64,000 nt of DNA from Poriferisodalis sp965214215 (GTDB lineage: Bacteria > Actinomycetota > Acidimicrobiia > Acidimicrobiales > Poriferisodalaceae): contig NZ_CBDCBD010000003.1 in assembly GCF_965214215.1 (NCBI RefSeq), positions 806,001 through 870,000 of the forward strand, given 5' to 3'. A model generated the notes under the pieces. That model was not told the DNA's origin, did no database searches, and saw only the letters and a list, made by a program, of their open reading frames with translations. The position numbers were made by a program, and so were the translations under genes. Shown here in pieces: positions 34,694 through 43,032 of the stretch (positions are counted from its first letter, which is position 1; every line of letters starts with the position of its first letter).

Positions 34694-35988
34694 TACCGAG
34701 TAAGGACCGATACTCCGAGACCATCTTCAGCCAACGTAACCGGCGTGAAGCTCTGATCCTGCCGAATGCTCCTGTCCCCACACCCGGAGCCAAAGCAGCC
34801 TCTGTGAATCCCGACCACAGTGGAAGCGACATACCATGGGCCTCCGCTGTCACCCCTGCGGCCGTAGACATTGCGTACACGCACTTGATTGCATACTTGA
34901 GTGATCCTGCCTCTGTGACATGTGTTCGTGTACTTGACAGTACCGCAACTGTCGCGATTTGTACGTCTTCCGTAGAAGCAGTACGTATCGCCGATATTGA
35001 TCTGGCTACGAGGTTTCACGGCAGTGACGAAACGCCGACCCGAAGACGAAGAACTCGTATAGAACTGTGCAACAACGGACTCCGAGGTCGAATACCAAGC
35101 GTAGTCACCGTAGTAGCCCTCGTATTCCGTTTCAAGGGTCAGTGACGATTCAGAGCCATCTACGGGATCCACGTAGTCAAGATTGTCCGGGCAGTGCCCA
35201 GCGGAGAGAATCCCCTTCGTGCTGCCCCGCTGAACTGCAAACGCCAATGTGCATGCGAGCTCCGAAGTATTCGGAAACTGTGTTTCAGTTCCGCCGTATG
35301 CGGTGCTCGTTTCAAGCAGATCTTCCGAAGTCCACTGGACGCTGGTACCGATCGTTGGAGCTTCCAGTTCACGTATCGCATCGGTGATCTCAGTTGCGAT
35401 GGCCTTACCTTCGTCGACTGCCACGGCCACGACTACCTGTCCACGCAGAATGTCAGGAGAAGTCGAGAATTCACCGATATCAAACTTGCCGACAGCGGCA
35501 AAAATCTGCTCTACCTTGGCAATCAGACCAGACTCTGATACCTCGGCGGACGTGTCAAACTCGATGGCAACAGCTCGCGCGGCTACCTGAGCGCGAAGCT
35601 CGACCGGTACCTGCCCAACCCATCGCACGGTAGTACGAGCAGAAAAGTCTGCCGCATGGTACGCACCGCCGAAAGATTGTGGGTAGGACTCACGCCAACT
35701 GGCGATAAGCGGTGCGACCGCCTCCTGATGCTTGAGTCTCGCCAATGCGGTCTCAATATCCACGCCGTAGGCGACCGCAACCTGTGCTGCCATCCTCTAC
35801 AGCGCTCCATCAGATTCATCAGCGTCGTCAACACCCGTCGCACCGACAGGCCCGCTGGGGGACTGGGCCGTTGGCCCATCAGGACCGTCGGATTCGGCAG
35901 CAGCCATCGGGGCGGGCAACATAGCCGCTACGAGGATGGTCGCCAAAAGCAAAAGGCGAACTCGCCTTCGAGTTCGCCGATCGTTCAT
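34693..35988 (-). pseudogene. Secreted trypsin-like (S1) protease with in-frame TAG
   Basis: Residues 1-35 are a signal peptide (MNDRRTRRRVRLLLLATILV, AAMLPAPMAAAES). About 28 residues later, at 35797-35799, a TAG interrupts the frame, and the frame then continues without a shift for 366 codons. The continuation has a propeptide-like region (about 65-230) and an S1 protease domain with His in LSAGHCPDN, a probable Asp in YGDYAWY and Ser in GRRGDSGGPW. An ATG (35793) two codons after the TAG could start an unexported protein. Homologous pro-proteases would have a sense codon here. Either this is a nonsense mutant or TAG is read through. A terminator-like hairpin overlaps the first codons. Confidence 0.75.
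35945..35978 (-). terminator. Terminator-like hairpin inside the protease signal-peptide codons
   Basis: On the minus strand GGCGAACTCG, loop AAGG and CGAGTTCGCC form a perfect 10 bp stem, followed directly by TTTTGCTTTT. This starts about 10 bases after the ATG. It looks like an intrinsic terminator or attenuator, but it also encodes RRTRRRVRLLLL, so coincidence from Arg/Leu codons is possible. Confidence 0.5.
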
Positions 35989-36173
35989 TGACCACCAGTT
36001 TCCGAGGGGATCACCCCTGCTCCTCAGCCTTAGATTCAACACTGTTCGCTCCTTCTGTGAACTCAACTCGCGATACGATATTCGCGACCTGGCTGCAACA
36101 TAGCAGGTAGATTGATCGCCTTGCAAGAGGCACTATTCTACGGTTGTTTTGATTCAAATCGAGATTCGATTCA

Positions 36174-36246
36174 GGCTCCGCCGCGGCTCATGTCGCGCGA
36201 ACGATTCGAGCGATTGCCAAGTGCTACGCGGGGTTCACGGAGCTCC
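36174..36246 (+). repeat. Sequence homologous to the left end of the 101 bp MITE
   Basis: GGCTCCGCCGCGGCTCATGT and the following ~50 bases align without large gaps with 33363-33437 (shared CGCGCGA, GATT, CCAAG, TACGC, GGTTC blocks). No matching right end was found. The small-ORF element begins nine bases further on, so both may derive from one larger mobile element. Confidence 0.65.
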
Positions 36247-36300
36247 CTGTTTCCGCGTGGGATGAGCGTTTGAGGGTCCCGGCTGGATAGGGAGGGATCC

Positions 36301-36335
36301 CCGAGAATCGGAGGTGTCTTATAGCCCCGATTCGG
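36301..36335 (+). promoter_or_regulatory. Hairpin upstream of small ORF, copy 2
   Basis: CCGAGAATCGG pairs with CCGATTCGG (nine pairs with one bulged G). The terminal GG of the 3' arm is the first part of the GGAAGGA ribosome-binding site. The position matches the hairpin of copy 1, but most stem bases differ, so pairing rather than sequence is conserved. Confidence 0.5.
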
Positions 36336-36345
36336 AAGGATCTCT

Positions 36346-36429
36346 GTGGCTGTTGACCTTTGGCGCGTGTTGTTGTTGATCATCGGTCTGGGGCCTGGCG
36401 TCGCGGTGCGCGATGTGCGGGGCCGCTGA
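36346..36429 (+). CDS. Conserved small hydrophobic peptide (27 aa)
   Basis: GTG start five bases after GGAAGGA, product 27 aa: MAVDLWRVLLLIIGLGPGVA then VRDVRGR. It aligns with the peptide at 1623-1721 (shared VD, R, GLGPGVAV, V, GR). It has one short hydrophobic stretch and a basic C-terminus, compatible with membrane insertion. A TAG lies in frame upstream, so the ORF cannot extend as it could in copy 1. Function unknown. Confidence 0.45.
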   Translation: MAVDLWRVLLLIIGLGPGVAVRDVRGR

Positions 36430-36465
36430 GGCGGGCTGCTGTCACGCACTTGGTCAAGCGGTCAG

Positions 36466-37833
36466 CTACGCCGTGGCTTTGCGAAATCGGGAGCCGTACA
36501 GGATGCTGCCGTAGTAGTTGAAGACCTCGCGGGCAGCGGGATCGTCGAAGGGGTAGTCGGCACCGATCTGGGTGGCAACGGCGAGCCCGGTCACGAAGCA
36601 GGTCTCCTGGCTGTTGACCAGCGTGTGCGCCCCGCAGTGCCAGCTATGGCGCTTGCCCTGGATGAAGCGGAAGAGCGGCACGAGCAGTGCCACGTGGCGG
36701 ACGTCATGCACGATGTGCTGGAACCACCAGCGCTTCACGACGTGGCCGGGATCGATGGGAGTGATCGGGTTATACGTCACCAAGCATGGCCGATCCGAAC
36801 CGTGAGCCCACGGCTGCTGGTTACCCATGATGTAGGTGAGCTCGTAATTGTCTGGCCGTGCTCCGTACTGGGAGACATGGTTGGTACGAGTGGACAGGCA
36901 CTGCACTTCGTCGTCGGGCAGGACTGAGGGGTCCGAGTGCACAATCACATGGTTGTGGAGCTCGCTTTCGTAACGAACCGACGAGAGCAGGTAGCGCTCC
37001 AGCGTGGTGGGCTTGTCCAGCATCATCAGCGTCTGGTTCGCATTGGCGGCGAAGATGACTTCGTCGAACGATTCGCGGGCGCCAGACACATCCTCGACGA
37101 TTACGCCGGACTGCTGGCGGTACACCTTGCGGACCGGACAGCTCAGGCGGATCTTGTCGGTGAAGTCCGCGGACAGGTTCTCGTAGATGCGCCGGGTCCC
37201 CTGGTCCCAGGTTTGCATCGGCGTAGCGGACTCGATGTCGAAGAACTCCAGATACCTGGCAAACAGCGCTGCGGGCATGTCGAACACGTTCGTCGCCATC
37301 AGAAAGTTGACAAACATGGGTTTGAGCACCTTGTAGCGGAAGTCGGCCGAGAAGCCGCCCACGTTCAGCACGGTGCGCATGCTGATGTAGTTGAACGGGT
37401 TGAGGGCATTGAGGAGCTTCGAGCGGGCGCGGGTCAGTCGCCCGAATGAGTGCAGGCGAGCGAGCAGGCGCTGGAACTTCGCAATCTCGGGGGCCAGTTC
37501 AGCCCTGATGTCAGAGTCGAAGTCGTGGGCGTAGGTGCCGCCCTGGTACTTCACGCTGTAGTTGAACTTGGTGTCGAACCGCTGGATGCCGAACCGCTCC
37601 AACAGCAGCAGCACGTGGTCGTACACCGACGGGATCAACGCCGTGACCGAGATGTCGAACGGGATCGTGCTGCCGTCGGCTTGGGGCATATCGACCGTCA
37701 TGGCGTTGCCGCCGAGCTGATCGTTGGCTTCGAACAGAACGAAGTCGAACCGGTCGGGGTGATGGTTCAGCGCCCACGCGGCACCCAGCCCGGACATTCC
37801 GCCACCGACAATTGCGATCCTGCGCTGCGTCAT
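36466..37833 (-). CDS. FAD-dependent amine-oxidase-like oxidoreductase
   Basis: The product is 455 aa. The dinucleotide-binding motif IAIVGGGMSGLGAAWAL is at the N-terminus, followed by LFEANDQLGGNAMTVDM, the flavin-binding second signature. It belongs to the NAD(P)/FAD-binding proteins that resemble amine oxidases/desaturases. Such genes often sit with cyclopropane-fatty-acid synthase and DUF1365 genes, but no such neighbours are present here. The ATG at 37833 is chosen because it follows GGGAG and directly precedes the Rossmann motif; ATG 37854 would add seven residues. A collapsed copy of part of this gene lies 5.5 kb away at 30765-31124. Confidence 0.83.
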   Translation of the reverse strand: MTQRRIAIVGGGMSGLGAAWALNHHPDRFDFVLFEANDQLGGNAMTVDMPQADGSTIPFDISVTALIPSVYDHVLLLLERFGIQRFDTKFNYSVKYQGGTYAHDFDSDIRAELAPEIAKFQRLLARLHSFGRLTRARSKLLNALNPFNYISMRTVLNVGGFSADFRYKVLKPMFVNFLMATNVFDMPAALFARYLEFFDIESATPMQTWDQGTRRIYENLSADFTDKIRLSCPVRKVYRQQSGVIVEDVSGARESFDEVIFAANANQTLMMLDKPTTLERYLLSSVRYESELHNHVIVHSDPSVLPDDEVQCLSTRTNHVSQYGARPDNYELTYIMGNQQPWAHGSDRPCLVTYNPITPIDPGHVVKRWWFQHIVHDVRHVALLVPLFRFIQGKRHSWHCGAHTLVNSQETCFVTGLAVATQIGADYPFDDPAAREVFNYYGSILYGSRFRKATA

Positions 37834-37881
37834 GGTGCTCCCGCCGCTCAGCATGCCGCTGGCGGGATGCCGTGGCTCTCA

Positions 37882-37955
37882 GCGCGCTTGGAGGGACTCG
37901 AACCCCCAACCTTCTGATCCGTAGTCAGATGCTCTATCCAATTGAGCTACAAGCG
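37882..37955 (-). tRNA. tRNA-Arg(ACG)
   Basis: A 74-base minus-strand cloverleaf. Acceptor GCGCTTG pairs with CAAGCGC, discriminator G. The anticodon loop CTACGGA gives ACG, the substrate for A-to-I editing by TadA (encoded at 7334). The D arm AGCTCAATTGGATAGAGC is canonical. Confidence 0.94.
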
Positions 37956-38059
37956 CTGGTACCCACCGAGCACGGGCCGGCCGGCGGCCTGATGGCACCC
38001 GAACAGTCTAGGAGGAGGCGTCTCGAGGGCGAAAAGCCATTTCGGATTCTGACGCGCTC

Positions 38060-39385
38060 TCACCGCTGGTCGGGCTGCTGCGCAGCGGCAAGCAGGCCAT
38101 CAGCGCGGGCTATCTCCGCCGGCGTGCGACCGAGCGCCTCGGCGGCGGCGATCACGTCGGACCACTCGGGCTTGGCCCGGTAGGGGCCGTGCTTGACAGA
38201 GATCGTGTGGCCGTCGACGTCGACGGTTGATGTGTGCCGCTCCAGCGCGGTGCGCACAACCGTGCGGGCGCGCAGCCCCAGCGTGCCAGTGAGCCGGGCG
38301 GTGAGATCAGCCAGCAACGTCACGGTTTCGGGCTGGCACAGGACCGCCAGGGTGTGCGCTGGGCGACCCTTCTTCATCACGATCGGGACGGCCCAGGCGT
38401 CGAGCGCGCCGGCCGCCAGCAGCTCCTCGATCGCGTGACCCAGCACCTCCCCGGAGACATCGTCGAGGTTGGCGGCCAGCTCTACGAGCTCTTCGGTGGC
38501 ATCGGCGCTCGCCATCTCGGCCATCGCCGCACCCAGCGGCCCCGATGACCGGGCCGCCGACGCCTCGCTTGCCGTGCCGACGAGCACGCCGGTGACGTTC
38601 GGACGTCCGGAAATGTCCCGGGTGCCTGCACCGAAGCCAGTGCTGGTGAGCGTCATGGCCGGAGCAGGCCCGAAGTACTCAGCCAAGGCAGCGACGATCG
38701 CGGCACCCGTGGGCGTCGTGAGCTCCATGTCGATGTCGACGCCGACGATCGGGCGATCCGCCAGCAGGTTCACGACTGCGGGCGGCGGGTTCGGCAGCAC
38801 GCCGTGGGCTGCGTTGATCGTTCCCTTCCCCACCGCAACCGGTCCGCTGCACACCACATCCACACCGAGCGATTCGAGCGCGGCGCACACGCCGACGACG
38901 TCCACGATGGCGTCCAAGGCGCCGACTTCGTGAAAATGCACCTCGTCGGCCGGCATGCCGTGTACCTGGCCTTCGGCCTCAGCCAGCGCCTTGAACACCG
39001 CGAGCGCCCGCCGACGGACGCGGTCGGCCAGCGGTACTGATTTGAGCAACGCCCGGATGTCGCGCCAGCGCCGGCGGTGATGCCCCTCGGGCGCGACCAC
39101 GATCGCCCGCGTCGCCGCGAGCTCGTTCCGCCGCACGCGTTCGCTGCCCAAACTCCAGCCATCGAGAGAGAGCAATTCCAGCTGAGCCGTCACAAAATTC
39201 AGATCGGCGCCGGCGTCCAGCAACGCCCCCAGCGCCATGTCGCCGGCGATGCCCGAGACCGGGTCGAACCACGCCACCGTGCCGTTGGGCCCAAGCAGCC
39301 CAGCAGCGCCGTCGGGACCGGCGTCAGCAAGCGTCGGCTCGCTCGCAGTTGCGATCGGGGCACCTGCCGTCGGGGAATCGTGCAT
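38060..39385 (-). CDS. larC: Nickel-pincer cofactor biosynthesis protein LarC
   Basis: The product is 441 aa, DUF111 family. Motifs include WFDPVSGIAGDMALGALLDAG, DEVHFHEVGALDAIVDVVGV, PTGAAIVAAL and ELAANLDDVSGEVLGHA. LarC inserts nickel into the pyridinium-3,5-bisthiocarboxylic acid mononucleotide to complete the pincer cofactor used by lactate racemase-type enzymes. About 20 unusual residues precede the family start. The ATG shares one base with the TGA of larB (TGATG), so the genes are coupled. larE and a LarA-type apo-enzyme are not in this window. Confidence 0.92.
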   Translation of the reverse strand: MHDSPTAGAPIATASEPTLADAGPDGAAGLLGPNGTVAWFDPVSGIAGDMALGALLDAGADLNFVTAQLELLSLDGWSLGSERVRRNELAATRAIVVAPEGHHRRRWRDIRALLKSVPLADRVRRRALAVFKALAEAEGQVHGMPADEVHFHEVGALDAIVDVVGVCAALESLGVDVVCSGPVAVGKGTINAAHGVLPNPPPAVVNLLADRPIVGVDIDMELTTPTGAAIVAALAEYFGPAPAMTLTSTGFGAGTRDISGRPNVTGVLVGTASEASAARSSGPLGAAMAEMASADATEELVELAANLDDVSGEVLGHAIEELLAAGALDAWAVPIVMKKGRPAHTLAVLCQPETVTLLADLTARLTGTLGLRARTVVRTALERHTSTVDVDGHTISVKHGPYRAKPEWSDVIAAAEALGRTPAEIARADGLLAAAQQPDQR

Positions 39386-40203
39386 CACACTGTGCCGCTT
39401 TGGGCGCCCGCAGCCAAGTCCAAAATGCGCATGGCCGCCATCGCTGCGCCGAAGCCGTTGTCGATGCCCACCACCGTGATGCCCGCCGCACACGAGGCGT
39501 GCATGGCAAGCAGTGCCGTCACGCCGGCAAGCGCCGCGCCGTAGCCGGCACTGGTCGGCACAGCGATGACCGGTGCGGGTACCACGCCGGCAACGGCCGT
39601 GGCGAGCGCCCCCTCCATCCCCGCCACCACGATGACGACATCGGCCGACGCCAGCGTGTCGATCTCGGCCAGGAACCGATGCAATCCGGCGAGGCCGATA
39701 TCGGTCACTGGCTCAGCACTCACGCCGAAGGCGCTCAGTACCGCTGCGGCTTCGGAGGCCACCGGACCGTCCGCCGTGCCCGCCGAGGCCACCACCACCC
39801 GTTCCGGCCGTACGCCAGCAGCACGCCACACCACGGTCGCCAGATCAACCGGGTTCACCGTTTCGTCCGCGACCTCGAGGTCGCGGTCTGCAGGCCGGTG
39901 CACCGCACCGTCCGGGCAGGCTGCCAGCGATGCCTCGGTTTGAGCGGGATTCGCCCGCGTCAGCAGCACCGGACCAGAACTGCCGCTCAGCATCTCGGCC
40001 ACGATCCGGGCGCACTGGCTCGGCGACTTGCCTGGCCCGTACACCGCTTCGGGATGACCGGTCCGCAGTGACCGGTGGTGGTCGATGCGGGCCCCCGCGA
40101 CCTCGGTGTATGGCAACCGCCGCAGACGGGCCACCGCTTCGTCTGCGGGCACCGTCCCGGCACGCACTTCGGCCAGCAGATCGGCGAGTTGTTGTGCGTC
40201 CAT
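39385..40203 (-). CDS. larB: Nickel-pincer cofactor biosynthesis protein LarB
   Basis: The product is 272 aa. LarB carboxylates and hydrolyses nicotinic acid adenine dinucleotide in the first step of pincer cofactor synthesis. Family marks: PYTEVAGARIDHHRSLRTGH, EAVYGPGKSP, VVASAGTADGPVASEA and PTSAGYGAALAGVTALLAM. AIR-carboxylase-like C-terminal domain. The start is the first ATG after the divergent pheA promoter region. It is followed by larC with a one-base overlap. Confidence 0.92.
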   Translation of the reverse strand: MDAQQLADLLAEVRAGTVPADEAVARLRRLPYTEVAGARIDHHRSLRTGHPEAVYGPGKSPSQCARIVAEMLSGSSGPVLLTRANPAQTEASLAACPDGAVHRPADRDLEVADETVNPVDLATVVWRAAGVRPERVVVASAGTADGPVASEAAAVLSAFGVSAEPVTDIGLAGLHRFLAEIDTLASADVVIVVAGMEGALATAVAGVVPAPVIAVPTSAGYGAALAGVTALLAMHASCAAGITVVGIDNGFGAAMAAMRILDLAAGAQSGTV

Positions 40204-40269
40204 TGCCTGTCGTTCTACCTGCCGCGGCCCCGGGTCCGTTGCTCTCAGCGCGCTGCCTATCCTGCCCCA

Positions 40270-41247
40270 ATGGCTACAGCCGGCTCTTCATCAGGCATTC
40301 TGAGCATGCCGCCCTCGACGCGGATCGGCTACATGGGTCCGCACGGCACCTTCACCGAAGCCGCGCTCGCCACGCAGCCCGACCTGTCCCAGGCCAAGGG
40401 AATCCCGCTCATCTCGGTCCCCGAAGTGCTCTCGGCACTCGACGACGGGGCCGTCGACTACGGCTTCGTGCCGGTCGAGAACGCCATCGAAGGCGCCGTC
40501 AACGTCACCCAGGACGCACTCGCTTTCGACTTCGACTTCCTGATCCAGCGCGAGGTCGTGGTGAACGTCCAACTCAACCTGATGGCGCTGGCAGGCACAG
40601 CCACCGCCGACGACCTCTCGGCGATCCACACGGTGCTGTCGTTTCCCGTGGCCATCGCCCAGTGCAGGGCGTTCCTGCACAATCAGCTGCCCGATGCCGA
40701 GATCGAAGCAGCCACCTCCACGGCCCTCGCAGCCCGGCGCATCGGCGAAGAGCAACTGGCTGGCGTGGCCGCGATCGCCAGTCCCGCTGCGGCGGAGATC
40801 TACGGCCTCGAAACCGTCGCAGAATCGATCGAGGACCACCGCGACAACCAGACCCGCTTCCTGCTGCTCGCAAAAGGCCAAGTACCACCTGCCAGCGGCA
40901 ACGACAAGACCAGCATCGTGGTGTTCCAGCAGCAGAACGAGCCGGGCAGCCTGCTCGGGATCCTCATGGAGTTCGAGGCGCGCCGCCTGGACCTGTCCCG
41001 GCTGGAGTCCCGCCCGACCCGGCGCGGCCTCGGCGAATACTGCTTTCTGCTCGATTTCGAGGGTCACATCTGCGACGAAGTGGTGGCGGACTGCCTGCGC
41101 GCGCTCAAGATGAAGCAGCGCGACGTCAAGTTCTTGGGTTCGTTCCCCGCTGCGAACGGCAACTCCTCAGGCCGCGAGCGCGTCAGCGAGGAAGCCTGGA
41201 CCTCATCAGACCACTGGCTGAAGTCACTCCGCCGCCTCATCGTTTGA
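40270..41247 (+). CDS. pheA: Prephenate dehydratase
   Basis: The product is 325 aa. The periplasmic-binding-like catalytic domain (about 18-200) starts RIGYMGPHGTFTEAAL and has VPVENAIEGAVN and the active-site TRF motif in NQTRFLLL. The ACT regulatory domain (about 215-290) has NEPGSLLGILMEFEARRLDL and ESRPTRRGLGEYCFLLDFEG, the phenylalanine-binding GALV/ESRP region. It converts prephenate to phenylpyruvate and is normally feedback-inhibited by phenylalanine. The ATG at 40270 is divergent from larB by 66 bases; ATG 40306 is an alternative. Confidence 0.92.
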   Translation: MATAGSSSGILSMPPSTRIGYMGPHGTFTEAALATQPDLSQAKGIPLISVPEVLSALDDGAVDYGFVPVENAIEGAVNVTQDALAFDFDFLIQREVVVNVQLNLMALAGTATADDLSAIHTVLSFPVAIAQCRAFLHNQLPDAEIEAATSTALAARRIGEEQLAGVAAIASPAAAEIYGLETVAESIEDHRDNQTRFLLLAKGQVPPASGNDKTSIVVFQQQNEPGSLLGILMEFEARRLDLSRLESRPTRRGLGEYCFLLDFEGHICDEVVADCLRALKMKQRDVKFLGSFPAANGNSSGRERVSEEAWTSSDHWLKSLRRLIV

Positions 41248-41428
41248 ACACCGCCGGCCGTGACGGAAGGTCAGCTCGACATGAATCGCCCTTCCCATCC
41301 GCTCATCCCCACTCCTCGGTGATCTTGCACTTCCTCATTTGGGCTCTTGTGTTTCGAAGGCTGCGATGGTCTGATGGCGTAGCGGACGCGGCCACCAGCC
41401 CATTGGCCTGATACAGCTCAGCCTGTTG

Positions 41429-41513
41429 CGGAGGGAGGGGGATTCGAACCCCCGGAGGCTTGCGCCTCAACGGTTTTCAAGACCGTCGCAATCGTCCGCT
41501 CTGCCACCCCTCC
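41429..41513 (-). tRNA. tRNA-Ser(TGA)
   Basis: An 85-base minus-strand cloverleaf. Acceptor GGAGGGG pairs with TCCCTCC (one G-T), G discriminator. The anticodon loop CTTGAAA gives TGA. Long variable arm, T arm GGGGG-TTCGAAT-CCCCC. Confidence 0.93.
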
Positions 41514-41629
41514 GCAGGCCAACCTAGCGGCGCGCATCTGCGGGATCGACCGACCATCCGATCGCAGAAGTCCGCTGCGTGGGGCTATCTTGAGTCGGCG
41601 CGACTGCCCTCGACAGGCAGTTCGTGCAT

Positions 41630-41720
41630 GGAGAGGTGGCCGAGTCAGGTTGAAGGCGCTTCCCTGCTAAGGAAGTAACTGCCGCAAGGTGGTTCGTGGG
41701 TTCGAATCCCACCCTCTCCG
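41630..41720 (+). tRNA. tRNA-Ser(GCT)
   Basis: A 91-base cloverleaf. Acceptor GGAGAGG pairs with CCTCTCC, G discriminator. The anticodon loop CTGCTAA gives GCT. Long variable arm. It is 116 bases from the divergent tRNA-Ser(TGA). Confidence 0.93.
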
Positions 41721-41784
41721 CACCCGAGGCTCACTCGAGAACCCCGCCAGCGACAGGGCCGACAGCAGGCCGGGCATCGGCTCG

Positions 41785-42888
41785 CTAGGCGGCCTGCACC
41801 ACGGGCAGCACTTCGGTTTCCACGAGCTGGCGTGCAGCGACGCCCTCGGGGGTGTCGTAGGCGTTCTCGTTGAACTGGGCGGCGAGCAGGACCTTGTCGA
41901 TGCCCAGCGAGCGCAACTCCTCCAGCTTCTCGATGCACCGATCAGGAGGGCCGACCACGCCGAAGCGGTCCATGAACTCGTCGGTGAGCGTGGCGGCCTG
42001 CGGCGACTGATTCCGCGAATGCGTGCCCATGTCGTAGGCCTCGTGCAGCTTGCGCAGCGTCTCGGCCGTCTCGTCCGATGTCGGCCCGATCGGCGTGCCG
42101 CCCTGCATCAGCTGGAAGCGGGCGAACACCGACATCGGGCCCCTGATCAGATCGCGTGCAATGTCGATGTCGCGGGCGCATCCCATGTTCACGTACGCAC
42201 CGAACTTGACACCATCGGGATCGAGTCCTGCATCGCGCCGGGCCGCCTTCGCGACCTCGATGCCCCACGCGAGACGCTCGGGGTCGGCACCGAGGGCGAA
42301 CATCACCCGGTCGGCATGGACTGCGGAAATGCCGATCACCCGTGGCCCGGTGGCGGCTACCTCGACAGGCACCTTGCGGGGGCCGATGGCGGCGTCATCA
42401 GAGGACAGCGTGCCCCACGCGATGCGGCTGGTCCCCGGGCCCTCCGCCAGCTCCAGTGCGTCGGCCGGAGGAGCGACCTCAAGCGGGATGTCGATCTCGT
42501 CGAAGGGCACCTCGCCGCCGCTGAGATACGCCTGCAGCTGCCGCAGATGACGTTCGAAGTGCTTCAGACGCCCCGGTGCCCGACCGAGATGCACCAAGCA
42601 CGAGTCGCCCCGTCCGATGCCGAACACCATGCGCCCGCCCGAAGCCTGATCCACGCTCAACACAGCGCATGCGTTCACGGCTGCGACGCGTGTGACGGAA
42701 TTCCCGACGGCGATGCCGAGCTCGATTCGCTCGGTCACGGTTGCGGCAAGGGCCAGCGCAACGAACGCATCGCCGGTGAGGTTCTGGGAGTCGACCACCG
42801 CCAATCCGTGCCAGCCCGCCTCTTCAGCCTCGGCAGCCACATCCCGAATCTGCAGCGGTGTCGGAAAGGCGTGCTTCCAGAGTTCCAT
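41785..42888 (-). CDS. LLM-class (F420-dependent type) oxidoreductase
   Basis: The product is 367 aa with the bacterial luciferase-like TIM barrel: AEEAGWHGLAVVDSQNLTGD, ERIELGIAVGNSVTRVAAVN, the FGIGRGDS segment and PPDRCIEKLEELRSLGIDKV. In actinobacteria such proteins usually use F420 and act on varied substrates; the substrate is not deducible. ATG at 42888. It is divergent from the ClC gene, with a 144-base shared upstream region. Confidence 0.85.
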   Translation of the reverse strand: MELWKHAFPTPLQIRDVAAEAEEAGWHGLAVVDSQNLTGDAFVALALAATVTERIELGIAVGNSVTRVAAVNACAVLSVDQASGGRMVFGIGRGDSCLVHLGRAPGRLKHFERHLRQLQAYLSGGEVPFDEIDIPLEVAPPADALELAEGPGTSRIAWGTLSSDDAAIGPRKVPVEVAATGPRVIGISAVHADRVMFALGADPERLAWGIEVAKAARRDAGLDPDGVKFGAYVNMGCARDIDIARDLIRGPMSVFARFQLMQGGTPIGPTSDETAETLRKLHEAYDMGTHSRNQSPQAATLTDEFMDRFGVVGPPDRCIEKLEELRSLGIDKVLLAAQFNENAYDTPEGVAARQLVETEVLPVVQAA

Positions 42889-43032
42889 GGCTTTCCCCCG
42901 TCGTAGTCGTGCTCAGGCCAACGGACGCTAGTAAATGGCTCTGAAATGCGCCGAGGCTCGACACGCTGCCCGCACTGCGCCTTACGAGGCGTACCGTTGG
43001 CCGAACATTTGGTGACGAGGACCTAGACCCGC

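Larger units (their letters stand above)
36255..36429 (+). repeat. Small-ORF/hairpin element, copy 2
   Basis: Plus-strand homologue of 1623-1812. The first 25 bases (GCGTGGGATGAGCGTTTGAG and GGTCC) are identical, and the order block-hairpin-RBS-GTG ORF is kept. Overall identity is moderate, so the copies are old. Confidence 0.7.
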
